A DNA stretch of 64,000 nt from Bacteroidota bacterium (GTDB taxonomy: Bacteria > Bacteroidota > Bacteroidia > Flavobacteriales_D > Sanyastnellaceae). The translations under genes and the position numbers were made by a program. Shown here piece by piece: positions 1 through 8,300 of this stretch (position 1 is its first letter; every line of letters begins with the position of its first letter). The DNA lies in the NCBI GenBank assembly GCA_002746975.1, contig NVXE01000010.1, forward strand, positions 270 through 64,269. The letters are read 5' to 3'. The notes beneath the pieces are model-generated. The model was not told where the DNA came from. It ran no database searches and saw only the letters and a list, made by a program, of their open reading frames with translations.

Positions 1-85
1 ACTTAATTTCAATGGTGTTTTTATTAGTTAGATTTATTCGGCAGTGTTTCCCCTTTTTATTTGATGCTCCTCGGATGTATGGTAA

Positions 86-132
86 CGTCTAGTATATGGC
101 GCGTTTTAACGCGCTATATACACTGTTGTAAG
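86..132 (-). repeat. attC-like recombination site (hairpin)
   Basis: A 12-bp stem joins positions 92-103 to 110-121 with one G-T wobble and a 6-base loop (TTTTAA). On the - strand it is preceded by CTTACAAC (125-132) and followed by GACGTTACC. Layout and size resemble an integron attC: outer R'' arm, imperfect stem, G-TT cut point. It lies directly 3' of the cassette gene, where an attC belongs. A simple terminator is less likely because no T-run follows. Confidence 0.55.
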
Positions 133-211
133 TAGTTATTCTTTTCATTGTCAATTTCCAGGTTCTGCTTTTGCTTTTCCAAATGATTAAATCAATAGCT
201 ATTATTTTGCT

Positions 212-625
212 TCACCCGATTAATTCTTCGAAGTGTTCAAAGAATTTTTTCGCGTTCCTTTTATTCTTCCCCCAGTCGATAATCGTTGTTGTAAAAGCAC
301 ACATAGATGCAAACTTTACTTCTTGACCTTCTTCAGTCACTGCAACTTTCACCGTAATATTTTCGCCAAATGACCAAAACGATAAACCGGCATGCGCATA
401 GTGTCTATCAAGTTCATTGTTAAATCCAACCTTTTTAAACCTTGCATTCATAAGCGCTTTGGTAATGATTTTTTTCATGTCGACATTTGTCTTGGAGTAA
501 GTTCTTTTTACTTTATGCTTACTTGTTAATGCGTCAGGGTCTTTTGTGATTTTCTTATAAGAGTAGAAGAAAACGAAAATGATTAAGAGTAAAATCGGTC
601 CTAAATATTCAATCTGCCATTCCAT
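212..625 (-). CDS. Small membrane-anchored hypothetical protein (cassette gene)
   Basis: A 137-residue protein of unknown function. Residues 8-22 form one hydrophobic membrane segment (ILLLIIFVFFYS region), followed by a basic stretch and a soluble domain of about 90 residues that looks mixed alpha/beta (motif GLSFWSFGENITVKV). I recognise no catalytic motif. It is the only gene of the integron-like cassette: its start lies about 27 bases inside the 5' boundary, and its stop is followed by the attC-like hairpin. Many integron cassettes encode such small orphan proteins. Topology would place the soluble part in the cytoplasm or periplasm; the sequence does not decide which. Confidence 0.6.
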   Translation of the reverse strand: MEWQIEYLGPILLLIIFVFFYSYKKITKDPDALTSKHKVKRTYSKTNVDMKKIITKALMNARFKKVGFNNELDRHYAHAGLSFWSFGENITVKVAVTEEGQEVKFASMCAFTTTIIDWGKNKRNAKKFFEHFEELIG

Positions 626-743
626 TTATATTGCTTTTAAATTACTTACAACTATTATATATCCTCACCTTTATGCCCAATCTCAGTCTATAATTAAGAT
701 GTTAAATGAGAACTCAGAATGAAGTGTTTGTCAAGATAGTTAA

Positions 744-1004
744 TTATAACATATCATCGAATGGGTTGGGAAGATTTTTAATGTGCTGACTGCTCAAGTG
801 CAAATAAATTTCTGTCGTCATAATACTTCCATGTCCTAACAGAAGCTGCACAGCACGTATGCTTACCTTGTTTTCAACCAAATGAGTTGCAATACTGTGC
901 CTGAATGTGTGAGCACTTACCTTTTTCTGAATACCGGCATTTTTACAAGCCCGTTTGATGATTTTGTTAATGCTACTCGGACTGTAAAAGTTCCCGCTTT
1001 GCCC
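744..1004 (-). pseudogene. Tyrosine recombinase remnant (C-terminal part, XerD/integron-integrase-like)
   Basis: An open frame of 86 codons with no start codon; an in-frame TAA (1005-1007) lies directly upstream. The translation has the C-terminal catalytic part of tyrosine recombinases: HTFRHS (His-x-x-Arg), LLGHGSIMTTEIYLH (Gly-His and the Tyr nucleophile) and a typical short tail. The N-terminal arm-binding domain and the first catalytic Arg are missing, so it cannot be active alone. It reads in the same direction as the cassette about 90 bases downstream, as in 'inverted' integrons. It may be the degraded integrase that served that cassette, or an unrelated Xer-type element. Confidence 0.75.
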
Positions 1005-1319
1005 TTAGACTAAATAGGAACGATTGAGGGGTGTTTTAGATTATGATTTATAATCTGAACTACAATTAATCTGCCGATAGTACAGTGGGACGTTTTTTGC
1101 TTTTGGTGAGATATTCTAACTGACTGACAATCCTATTTCCTTTATAGTACATTTCACAATAGGCTCAAACCTATATGTTATATTTATAATTTCCCTGTTT
1201 TATTCAGTTGAATATCTAATATGCTTACCCTTAAAGAATCCAGAACATTTTAAATCTTTTTTAAACATGATTTGACAGAGTAATTTCAGCTAAAGCTCAT
1301 TATACTTCCCTAGTTCGTC
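1005..1319. other. Gene-free stretch between two mobile-element remnants
   Basis: No supportable gene in about 315 bases of AT-rich DNA. The only structure I see is a perfect 7-bp stem (1038-1044 with 1050-1056) around the 5-base loop GATTT. It has no T-run, so it is not a convincing terminator. The stretch probably holds decayed parts of the IS-like element to its right. Confidence 0.5.
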
Positions 1320-1442
1320 TCATCGCAATCCTGAAATAACAACAACCATCATCTCCTCAGATTTAAACTGCTTTCTGGATTCACGTTTGATATCCCTAAT
1401 TGAGTTCTTTATATTATTAGACCTACCTGGCCCTCTTTGCAT
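1320..1442 (-). pseudogene. Decayed IS3-type transposase OrfA fragment
   Basis: The translation contains IKRESRKQFKSEE followed by a hydrophobic turn and SGLR. This resembles the start of IS3-family OrfA proteins, where (K/R)R.(R/T)R..(Y/F)S.EEK is followed by (I/V)..GLRGE. Here the codon after GLR is TGA and the next residues would be D-E, so a GGA (Gly) to TGA change could explain the stop. Beyond it the frame decays and no helix-turn-helix remainder or DDE domain is recognisable. No terminal inverted repeats were found. The call rests on a short motif and is tentative. Confidence 0.4.
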
Positions 1443-1542
1443 AAAAAAGTTTTGTGATACTCTAAAGTAAAAAGTATACATTAATATTAGTAACTTTTGT
1501 CCAACTTTTGCTGACGCCTTACATACTTGAAAAATTAGATAA

Positions 1543-3399
1543 ATGAAATTAGAAAAAATCTTAAGTAACTTAAATTCACTAGAGAAGAATTCATTTATTA
1601 AAATTATCGACAATATAATTGCGAATAATCCTAAAAATTATAAAGCAATTGATAAGATCCTTGCAGAAACGGACAACACTGTTCTAAAAAGCCTTGACAA
1701 TGTCGTTATATCTAAAATTTTCAGCTTAATCGAAGTAGAGTTTTCTCAATTGATAAAATCTGAATTTGTAAATACATCTTCCCAACTAGACATCTTGACT
1801 GATATTATTACTAGAGATGGAAATTGTATCATGAAACAAGACTGGTTTGCTCGACTTTATGAAACAGAATTAAAGACGATAAACAAAAAAATAAAATCTT
1901 TACAAAAAGAAATTGAAAACCCCAAGTCGGAATTATCTGAAGACAGAAAGAGAGATTATAAAATATATCAATGTTGTGTTCACACAGCTTTTCATAATGA
2001 CATAGAAAATAATCGTGAAGCAAAAATTACAGATGATGAATTATCAATTTTATTGACTTTATCAAATCAGCTGGAGCTTTCTCAAGAAGAAACTAAATTG
2101 ATTAATTATACGATTTTACCTGCAAAAAAAGCAGAAATAGACAATGTAATTTCTGAGTTAAAAAACTTAGGGGTAATCTTTTACGTAAAAAAAACAAGCA
2201 CAATATATGTGGCGGATGAGATGGTTCGTGTTATCCGAAAAATTCGAGAAAAAGAAATTGCCGATAAATTTTTTAGACGAGTTTTAAGATTATTCAAAGA
2301 ACCTCAAATCAACTTAATTGCACGAAAACATAACATCGACAGAAAATTGAGCTTTGACCAAAAAATAAAGGAAATAATTAATGAAGGAATCTCTTTTTCC
2401 GGCGTTTTATCAAGAGACATATACAAAGATGGTACAAATGTTTCCGATAAAAAGAAATTCTTAAATGAGTTTTGGAGCAAAAACTTAAACCTCTCTCCTG
2501 CTTTAAAGGGGACTACATTAGAAGAAAAACTAGCAAATATAATTGCACATTTTGACACGATTGAAAAAGATGATAAAGTGGGTATTTCAATTGATGGTTA
2601 CGAAAAGCTTTTAATAGAACTTGATGAAACATTACCAAAACTAAATAATCGAGTCAAGGATGAATTCGAACTGCAAGATGAACATGTTTTAAAAAGCAAC
2701 TTACTCCTAGATTACAACATTAAACCCCGAGATATTCTAGATATTATTCAATCGAAAGAATTAGAGAAATTCTGTAAAATACGAGAAATAAAAACACGAG
2801 GAAACGATATTGAAAATATTCTTGATGTGTATAAAGATTCTGAAAACCTCTATCTTGAAAATTATGTAAATATTGGATTTAGAAATCTAAATGCATTAAA
2901 AGAAAATGGTATCATCATTAAAGAAGCCAATCTAGGAATAAAATTTGAAGATTTAACGAAATCTATTTTCTCTCAATTGGGATTTAACGTTGACGAAAAA
3001 CTTAAAAAAGAACTCAACACTAAAAAAGACAAGATTGATATTTTACTCAACCTAGGGAACAATGAATTAATCTTAATTGAGTGTAAAACGATTAAAGAAA
3101 GCGGTTACAATAAATTCAGCTCTGTTTCTAGGCAAATGAAATCATACACAGGACTTGCAAAAGCAAAAGACTGTAAAATAATCAAATCTTTATTAATAGC
3201 ACCTGATTTTAGCGATGACTTCATCAATGACACAGAACTTGAATATGAGTTGAATTTATCATTAATTACAGCTTCTTCTCTACTTAAAATTCTTGAAGGC
3301 TTCAAAAAATCTAAGAAACATAAACTCTTCCCATATAAGCTACTTATGAGAGATGTGTTAATCAAAGAAGACAGAATAATAAAAGCTATGGGGAAATAA
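1543..3399 (+). CDS. Large protein with C-terminal PD-(D/E)XK (Mrr-like) nuclease domain
   Basis: A 618-residue, AT-rich, Lys-rich protein. The first 380 residues are mainly helical with a coiled-coil-like part near 95-120 and match nothing I can name. Residues 387-430 (NIKPRDILD, then FCKIREIKTRG) look like a SAP-type or similar small DNA-binding fold. Residues 465-600 form a restriction-endonuclease-like core: E469 in FEDL, D499 in KIDILL, and E513-C-K515, the classic E...D...ExK set. It probably cuts DNA, perhaps as a type IV-like or other defence nuclease. It stands alone in DNA full of mobile remnants; the next gene is an AAA_14 ATPase 204 bases downstream. Confidence 0.7.
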   Translation: MKLEKILSNLNSLEKNSFIKIIDNIIANNPKNYKAIDKILAETDNTVLKSLDNVVISKIFSLIEVEFSQLIKSEFVNTSSQLDILTDIITRDGNCIMKQDWFARLYETELKTINKKIKSLQKEIENPKSELSEDRKRDYKIYQCCVHTAFHNDIENNREAKITDDELSILLTLSNQLELSQEETKLINYTILPAKKAEIDNVISELKNLGVIFYVKKTSTIYVADEMVRVIRKIREKEIADKFFRRVLRLFKEPQINLIARKHNIDRKLSFDQKIKEIINEGISFSGVLSRDIYKDGTNVSDKKKFLNEFWSKNLNLSPALKGTTLEEKLANIIAHFDTIEKDDKVGISIDGYEKLLIELDETLPKLNNRVKDEFELQDEHVLKSNLLLDYNIKPRDILDIIQSKELEKFCKIREIKTRGNDIENILDVYKDSENLYLENYVNIGFRNLNALKENGIIIKEANLGIKFEDLTKSIFSQLGFNVDEKLKKELNTKKDKIDILLNLGNNELILIECKTIKESGYNKFSSVSRQMKSYTGLAKAKDCKIIKSLLIAPDFSDDFINDTELEYELNLSLITASSLLKILEGFKKSKKHKLFPYKLLMRDVLIKEDRIIKAMGK

Positions 3400-3603
3400 A
3401 GCCCCTGCATATCAAGCTCCTAAACGTAATTCCATCCAGCTCGAGTTGTCTTTCTTAGAACTATCGTTTCGCCTCACGACTGCTGGAGAGTATTGGGAAA
3501 TAAGCTCTCCTAAAACCTCATTTTTGTTTAAAAATAACTATTTATAAAAATAAGGTCATTTGCAAGACTCTGTTTTGTAAGTTTATTATAAAATAAGCCC
3601 CAA

Positions 3604-5031
3604 ATGATACGAGAAATATCCAAAGATCAAGTATTAGACCGCATTCGCTTTGAAAACCCATGGTGGATTGAAGGTGAAATTGAAGCTTATTACAATGAGA
3701 TGCCACGTAGATTATACTTTGACCTTTTCAAGCCTTTAGTAAAAGAGAGAGAGGTTAGAAGAGCTGTAGTCCTTATGGGACCGAGAAGAGTGGGCAAAAC
3801 CGTTATGCTCTATCATATGGTTCAAGAATTAATCGACCTTGGGGCAAATCCTAAAAAGATAATATTTATAACTATAGAAAACCCTATCTTTAATAATATC
3901 TCTCTTGAACAACTTTTTACTTATTCAAAAGAAGCAACTGGCCTGACTGATAAATCTGATTGGCACATAATATTTGATGAAATACAATATTGTAGAGATT
4001 GGGAAGTGCACTTAAAATCACTAGTAGATAGCTATAGGAAAGATGAATTTATTGTCTCAGGCTCTGCCGCAGCTGCCTTAAAATTTGCAAGTAATGAAAG
4101 TGGGGCGGGTCGATTTACAGATTTCTTACTCCCTCCGCTCACCTTTAATGAATATATCTCTTTAAAAGGTTTGGGCAGACTTATTAAACCAATACAGCTG
4201 AAATGGAACGATAAACAGACGGAATTCTATTCGACAAGTCACTTAAATGAGCTTAACAGACATTTTTTAGATTATATAAACTTTGGAGGGTATCCAGAAG
4301 TTATACTTTCTGAGAAAATTCAAGCGAACCCAGGACGATATATTAGGCAGGACATTGTAGACAAAGTTATACTTAGAGATTTACCGAGCCTTTATGGCAT
4401 AAGCAACACAAGAGAATTATACTCTTTATTCACAACAATTGCATACAATAGTGGCGGTGAATTTTCGCTTGAAACTTTGAGTAAGCAATCGCAAGTACCT
4501 AAAAAAACATTGAAAAAGTATATCGAATATCTAGAAGCCGCATTCCTCATCAAGAAAGTAAAACGAATTGATCAAAGTGGAAAAAGATTCAAACGCGATA
4601 ATTTCTTTAAACTTTATCTTACAAATCCTTCATTAAGAAGTGCTTTATTTACTCCCATAACATATACTGATGAAATGATAGGAAATATGATTGAAACAGC
4701 CATCTTTGCTCAATGGATGCATAGGGACAGGTTTACACCATATTACGCGAGATGGAGTAATGGTGAAGTGGACATGGTGGGAATTAGTGATAATACATTA
4801 AAACCTATTTGGGCTCTAGAAATCAAATGGTCTGACCGGTATTTTGAAAAACCAAAAGAATTGAAAAGCTTAATTAAATTTTGCCATGAAAATAATCTTA
4901 AGACACCGATTGTTACATCAATAAGTAAAGAGGGGGAAGTAGAATATGCCGACGTGCATTTTCAATTTTTACCCTCTTCAGCCTATGCTTACACGGTCGG
5001 GCAAAACACGCTTGACATAAACAAACACTAA
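3604..5031 (+). CDS. AAA_14 / DUF4143 family ATPase
   Basis: A 475-residue protein of the common prokaryotic ATPase family with an N-terminal AAA_14 domain and a C-terminal DUF4143 domain. The Walker A motif is GPRRVGKT (59-66), Walker B is HIIFDE (D125, E126), and SGSAA near 152 acts as sensor. GRFTDFLLPPL near 170 is also typical of the family. A winged-helix-like part follows, and near the end GEVDMVG with ALEIKW resembles the PD-(D/E)XK-like core of DUF4143. These proteins are widespread, often horizontally moved, and their cellular role is not settled; some are linked to toxin or DNA metabolism. Length is normal. Confidence 0.85.
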   Translation: MIREISKDQVLDRIRFENPWWIEGEIEAYYNEMPRRLYFDLFKPLVKEREVRRAVVLMGPRRVGKTVMLYHMVQELIDLGANPKKIIFITIENPIFNNISLEQLFTYSKEATGLTDKSDWHIIFDEIQYCRDWEVHLKSLVDSYRKDEFIVSGSAAAALKFASNESGAGRFTDFLLPPLTFNEYISLKGLGRLIKPIQLKWNDKQTEFYSTSHLNELNRHFLDYINFGGYPEVILSEKIQANPGRYIRQDIVDKVILRDLPSLYGISNTRELYSLFTTIAYNSGGEFSLETLSKQSQVPKKTLKKYIEYLEAAFLIKKVKRIDQSGKRFKRDNFFKLYLTNPSLRSALFTPITYTDEMIGNMIETAIFAQWMHRDRFTPYYARWSNGEVDMVGISDNTLKPIWALEIKWSDRYFEKPKELKSLIKFCHENNLKTPIVTSISKEGEVEYADVHFQFLPSSAYAYTVGQNTLDINKH

Positions 5032-5085
5032 ATGGACAACAACATTTCTAACATTTGTAGGCGATCAATGCGGGAAACCTGAACT

Positions 5086-6225
5086 ATGACAATATTTTAT
5101 ATACTCGCATTGGTTTCTTTGGTGATAGGCATGGGAGCGATTTTTACTTTGGTGGAGAAATTCCCTGTCAAGCTACTTTACTATCACTATCACTACAGAA
5201 AACCCCTTATCTGGAGTTTGTTTCTTGGCTCTTCTCTATACCAAATCATCTCTTCCGAAGGCTTCGACATTAACTCTATCCCTCCATTAGCGATTATGGG
5301 GTTGGCGGTGATTTTGACTTATAAAGTACATCAGTCGAATTGGTTTAAAGCGGTTTACTACCCCGAGATGACAGAAGATTTCGATCTTCTCCCGCTATCG
5401 GATGATCAAGAAATTGCACTTATAGAATATGAAGGCGTTACGAAGGCTTACCCCTTAAATTATGTGATTCATCATCATATCGTAAATGACAAATTCAACG
5501 ATAAAATCATCGCTCTCACATACTGCGCTATGTGTAGAAGCATTATCCCATTCAATGTAACAGAAATCGGTCCACTATTCGTTGCATCATTCAAAAACGC
5601 TAATATGATAGTTGCCGATAAGAAAACTGGAACGTTTTTTCAGCAAGCTACTTTTGATTCTATCATAGGGAAATTACACCCCCGCTCTCTGGAAATGATA
5701 ACGTTTCAAATTTTGCCTTGGGCTATGATTAAGGAATTGAAAAGTAAACCTCAAGTAGCTCTTATAAATGAAAATGACCTTAGACCTTTTAATCTGCCCA
5801 TGCCTGGTGTTTGGAAAAAAGTTATGACTTCAGAGCTTACTCCAGGGCTTTCGAAAAAAGACACGACATTTCCGTCGAAAACTCATGTTGTAGGTATAAC
5901 AGATACGTCTATAAAGGAGAAGGTCTTCTATTTAAAGTCTGAGGTATTAGAACAGAAAATCGTGAAAAACGAAAAAAACAATTTCACGTTGATTTCAATA
6001 GGTAGTACTGTAACAGGGTTTAAAACGAAACGAATAAATATAATCCTGAAAGAGGATAGATTAATTGAAGACACGTTAACCAAATCTACTTGGGATATTA
6101 CTGGAAAATATCTTGACGGTGATATGAAAGACGATTTAGAAAAAATCTCAATCTCAGATGAATATTGGTTCTCGTGGAAGAAATTTCACCCGAAAAGTAA
6201 ATTGCTTCGCCTAAGTGAAAATTGA
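5086..6225 (+). CDS. Membrane-anchored DUF3179 domain protein
   Basis: A 379-residue protein. Three hydrophobic segments at about 1-24, 41-57 and 66-79 anchor it in the inner membrane. The rest is a DUF3179 domain, shown by KAYPLNYVIHHHIVND and LTYCAMCRSIIPF, the two signature blocks of the family, including its CxxC pair. DUF3179 proteins have no proven activity; the His cluster and cysteines suggest metal or redox binding, but that is inference. It heads a + strand group with a small barrel protein (62 bases further) and a type II NADH dehydrogenase, so a link with electron transfer is possible. Confidence 0.8.
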   Translation: MTIFYILALVSLVIGMGAIFTLVEKFPVKLLYYHYHYRKPLIWSLFLGSSLYQIISSEGFDINSIPPLAIMGLAVILTYKVHQSNWFKAVYYPEMTEDFDLLPLSDDQEIALIEYEGVTKAYPLNYVIHHHIVNDKFNDKIIALTYCAMCRSIIPFNVTEIGPLFVASFKNANMIVADKKTGTFFQQATFDSIIGKLHPRSLEMITFQILPWAMIKELKSKPQVALINENDLRPFNLPMPGVWKKVMTSELTPGLSKKDTTFPSKTHVVGITDTSIKEKVFYLKSEVLEQKIVKNEKNNFTLISIGSTVTGFKTKRINIILKEDRLIEDTLTKSTWDITGKYLDGDMKDDLEKISISDEYWFSWKKFHPKSKLLRLSEN

Positions 6226-6287
6226 GTCTAAATTTCGTCAAGCCAAGGCTTACCTTTATCTTATTAGTGTTCAAACCCTACAATTTT

Positions 6288-6764
6288 ATGAAAAATCGAA
6301 TTATAAAGACTCTTTCAATAATTACAGTGATTTTTCTGAGTAATTACTCTTTCGCCCAAACCATTACTTCACCTGAAAGAGGCGATTCGTTGAAGAAGGA
6401 CTATCAAAGACATTCTATAGTACTAGAGGTGCTCGGGAAATCATGGGGCGGCACGATTAGCTACGAGTATAAATTTCGCCCAAACCTATCTGGAGGGGTG
6501 GGATATGGTACAAGCCCTACGTTTTATGGTGGTAAACATATAGGGGTAGTATATGGGGTTTTACGAGTTGGGGAAAACAGAAAACACTTTGTTACCTCAG
6601 CTGGGATAATGTTCTCAAATGAAATTATGAGCCCTAACTTCGGTTTCGGATATGAGGTTGAAAAAGAAAAAAGCTATTTTAGGATAATGCCCTACGCAAT
6701 TCTAGCAATGGATGATGACTATCCGATAATACCTTCTCTAGGTCTTTATTTTGGACTAAAATGA
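6288..6764 (+). CDS. Small outer-membrane-barrel-like protein
   Basis: A 158-residue exported protein. The ATG at 6288 gives a clear signal peptide (KNRIIKTLSIITVIFLSNYSFAQ) with a cut after FAQ. An upstream TTG at 6222 would add 22 residues in front of that signal and is rejected. The mature part has alternating hydrophobic residues and many Gly and aromatic residues (LSGGVGYGTS, GFGYEVE, LGLYFGLK ending in a hydrophobic strand), as in small outer-membrane beta-barrels. No named family. Its stop overlaps the start of the NADH dehydrogenase by 4 bases, so the two are translationally coupled. Confidence 0.65.
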   Translation: MKNRIIKTLSIITVIFLSNYSFAQTITSPERGDSLKKDYQRHSIVLEVLGKSWGGTISYEYKFRPNLSGGVGYGTSPTFYGGKHIGVVYGVLRVGENRKHFVTSAGIMFSNEIMSPNFGFGYEVEKEKSYFRIMPYAILAMDDDYPIIPSLGLYFGLK

Positions 6765-8104
6765 TAGAATCAACCTTAAAGGAAAGCATCAATGCGAATG
6801 ATGAAACTAAGGAGCAAATATGCTTAGCTAAATCCGACAATCCTAAAGTAGTAATTATAGGCGGAGGGTTCGGGGGCTTATCACTAGTGAAGAATCTGAG
6901 TAAAGAAAATGTACAGGTTATTTTAATTGACAAGAACAATTTCAATCAGTTTCAACCGCTGTTATATCAAGTTGCGACGAGCGGATTAGAGCCAGACAGC
7001 ATAGTCTTTCCTTTTAGAAAACAAATTTCTAATTCGAAAAACGTGAGTTTTTTAATGGTTACAGTAGAAACTATTAATACGGAGTCAAAGACCATATATA
7101 CTAATAATGGGTTTCTGAGTTATGATTACTTAGTAATAGCAACAGGAACGGCAACGAATTTTTTTGGTAATAAAAACATTGAAAAACACAGTATCGGATT
7201 AAAGAACATTAGAGATTCTCTGAATATTCGTCATAAAATGCTTCAAAACCTCGAGCGTGCAACAATAACTAGTGATGCAAAAGAAAAGGAGGCACTTACG
7301 AACTTTGTGATAGTAGGTGGTGGTCCTGCTGGTGTTGAGATGGCGGGTGCATTAGCTGAGTTTCGCAAATATATCTTACCGAAAGATTACCCAGAATATC
7401 CTCCCTCTATAATGAAGGTTTATTTGATTGAAGGCTCTGGTAATCTCATTGCTTCTATGTCAGAAAAGGCATCGCGCAAAACTTTAAAATACCTACAAGA
7501 ACTCGATGTAACTGTAATTCTAAATGAGATTGTTACTGATTATGACGGACATAAAGCAGTTACGAAAAGTGGGCGAGAGATTCTTGCGAAAAATTTGATT
7601 TGGACTGCAGGAGTGAAAGGACTTTTACCCAACGGAATCAATGAAAGCCATATTGTTGGGGGTAATAGACTTAGGACGAATCAATTTTTAGAAGTTGAAG
7701 GCCTTAAAAACGTCTTCGCAATAGGCGACATCGCAGCAATAATCAGTAGCGAAACACCTAAAGGTCACCCACAAGTAGCTCAGCCCGCTATCCAACAGGG
7801 TAAGCTATTGGCGAAGAATTTAATGAATGCGATTAATCATAAAACTCTTTTACCTTTTCATTATAAAGACAAAGGATCATTAGCTACTATCGGTAAAAAA
7901 AAGGCCGTTGCAGATATCGCAAACTATAAATTCGCTGGATACTTTGCTTGGCTACTTTGGTCTTTAGTGCATCTATTCTCAATTATTGGATTTAGAAATC
8001 GGTTGCTTGTAGGCCTCAACTGGACTATAAGCTATTTCAGTTACGAGAAGAGTAATAGGATAATTATTCGCGAGTATAATAATGATGACGTAGACTCTCA
8101 ATAG
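6761..8104 (+). CDS. ndh: Type II NADH dehydrogenase (NDH-2)
   Basis: A 447-residue FAD enzyme that passes electrons from NADH to quinone without pumping protons, at the inner face of the cytoplasmic membrane. The FAD-binding motif is IIGGGFGGL (32-40), the NADH-binding motif is IVGGGPAGVEMAG (184-196), and the block NQFQPLLYQVATSGLEP (62-78) is typical of the family. FAIGDIA near 325 is the second FAD contact, and AQPAIQQG the quinone-site helix. The C-terminus (WLLWSLVHLFSIIGF) is a membrane anchor. The family call is firm; the exact substrate is not proven. The ATG overlaps the stop of the preceding gene. Confidence 0.85.
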   Translation: MIESTLKESINANDETKEQICLAKSDNPKVVIIGGGFGGLSLVKNLSKENVQVILIDKNNFNQFQPLLYQVATSGLEPDSIVFPFRKQISNSKNVSFLMVTVETINTESKTIYTNNGFLSYDYLVIATGTATNFFGNKNIEKHSIGLKNIRDSLNIRHKMLQNLERATITSDAKEKEALTNFVIVGGGPAGVEMAGALAEFRKYILPKDYPEYPPSIMKVYLIEGSGNLIASMSEKASRKTLKYLQELDVTVILNEIVTDYDGHKAVTKSGREILAKNLIWTAGVKGLLPNGINESHIVGGNRLRTNQFLEVEGLKNVFAIGDIAAIISSETPKGHPQVAQPAIQQGKLLAKNLMNAINHKTLLPFHYKDKGSLATIGKKKAVADIANYKFAGYFAWLLWSLVHLFSIIGFRNRLLVGLNWTISYFSYEKSNRIIIREYNNDDVDSQ

Positions 8105-8119
8105 AGGTAAACTCTAGGT

Positions 8120-8290
8120 TTATCGAATATAATACACTCGATTTTCTTTTTCAGCTTCTTTATCTTTCATCTGCCCAAAATGTGCTCCTATGAAAAGTCC
8201 AAACATCTTTTTAAGTACTTTCTTCCTTTTTGAGTCAACTGAATTTTCGATGAGAATTGTTAAATCATCACTCATTATTGTCGTTTTCAT
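8120..8290 (-). CDS. Small hypothetical protein (56 residues)
   Basis: An open frame of 56 codons starting MKTTIMSDDL and ending RVYYIR. It lies 10 bases downstream of the MDR dehydrogenase in the same direction. It is Lys-rich with a short amphipathic or hydrophobic middle (KKMFGLFIGAHFGQ). It is supported only by an uninterrupted frame filling an otherwise empty 196-base gap; no family is recognised and it could be chance. Confidence 0.35.
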   Translation of the reverse strand: MKTTIMSDDLTILIENSVDSKRKKVLKKMFGLFIGAHFGQMKDKEAEKENRVYYIR

Positions 8291-8300
8291 GATGCCGATA

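Larger units (their letters stand above)
86..651 (-). mobile_element. Integron-like gene cassette
   Basis: Read on the - strand, this unit begins TTGTAAG just after a G at 652. It carries one gene in the same direction and ends with CTTACAAC, a long hairpin and a final G at 86. Joining the two ends as a circle would give an attC with fully complementary outer arms (CTTACAAC and GTTGTAAG). That is the form expected for a cassette cut between G and TT. A recombinase remnant lies just upstream. The boundaries are inferred from the complementarity; no second cassette is visible in the window. Confidence 0.55.

Noticed and set aside
1038-1056. Perfect 7-bp stem in the gap near the recombinase remnant
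   Set aside because: AT-rich, no T-run and no second copy seen; kept only as a note in the gap entry.
3485-3510. Hairpin GGAGAG/CTCTCC after the nuclease gene
   Set aside because: Only 6 bp with a 14-base loop and no T-run; too weak to call a terminator.
5032-5085. Possible second cassette boundary between the DUF4143 and DUF3179 genes
   Set aside because: No long stem and no CTTACAAC or GTTGTAAG arm is present.
6222-6287. TTG-started extension of the small barrel protein
   Set aside because: It would put 22 residues in front of a good signal peptide that begins at the ATG at 6288.
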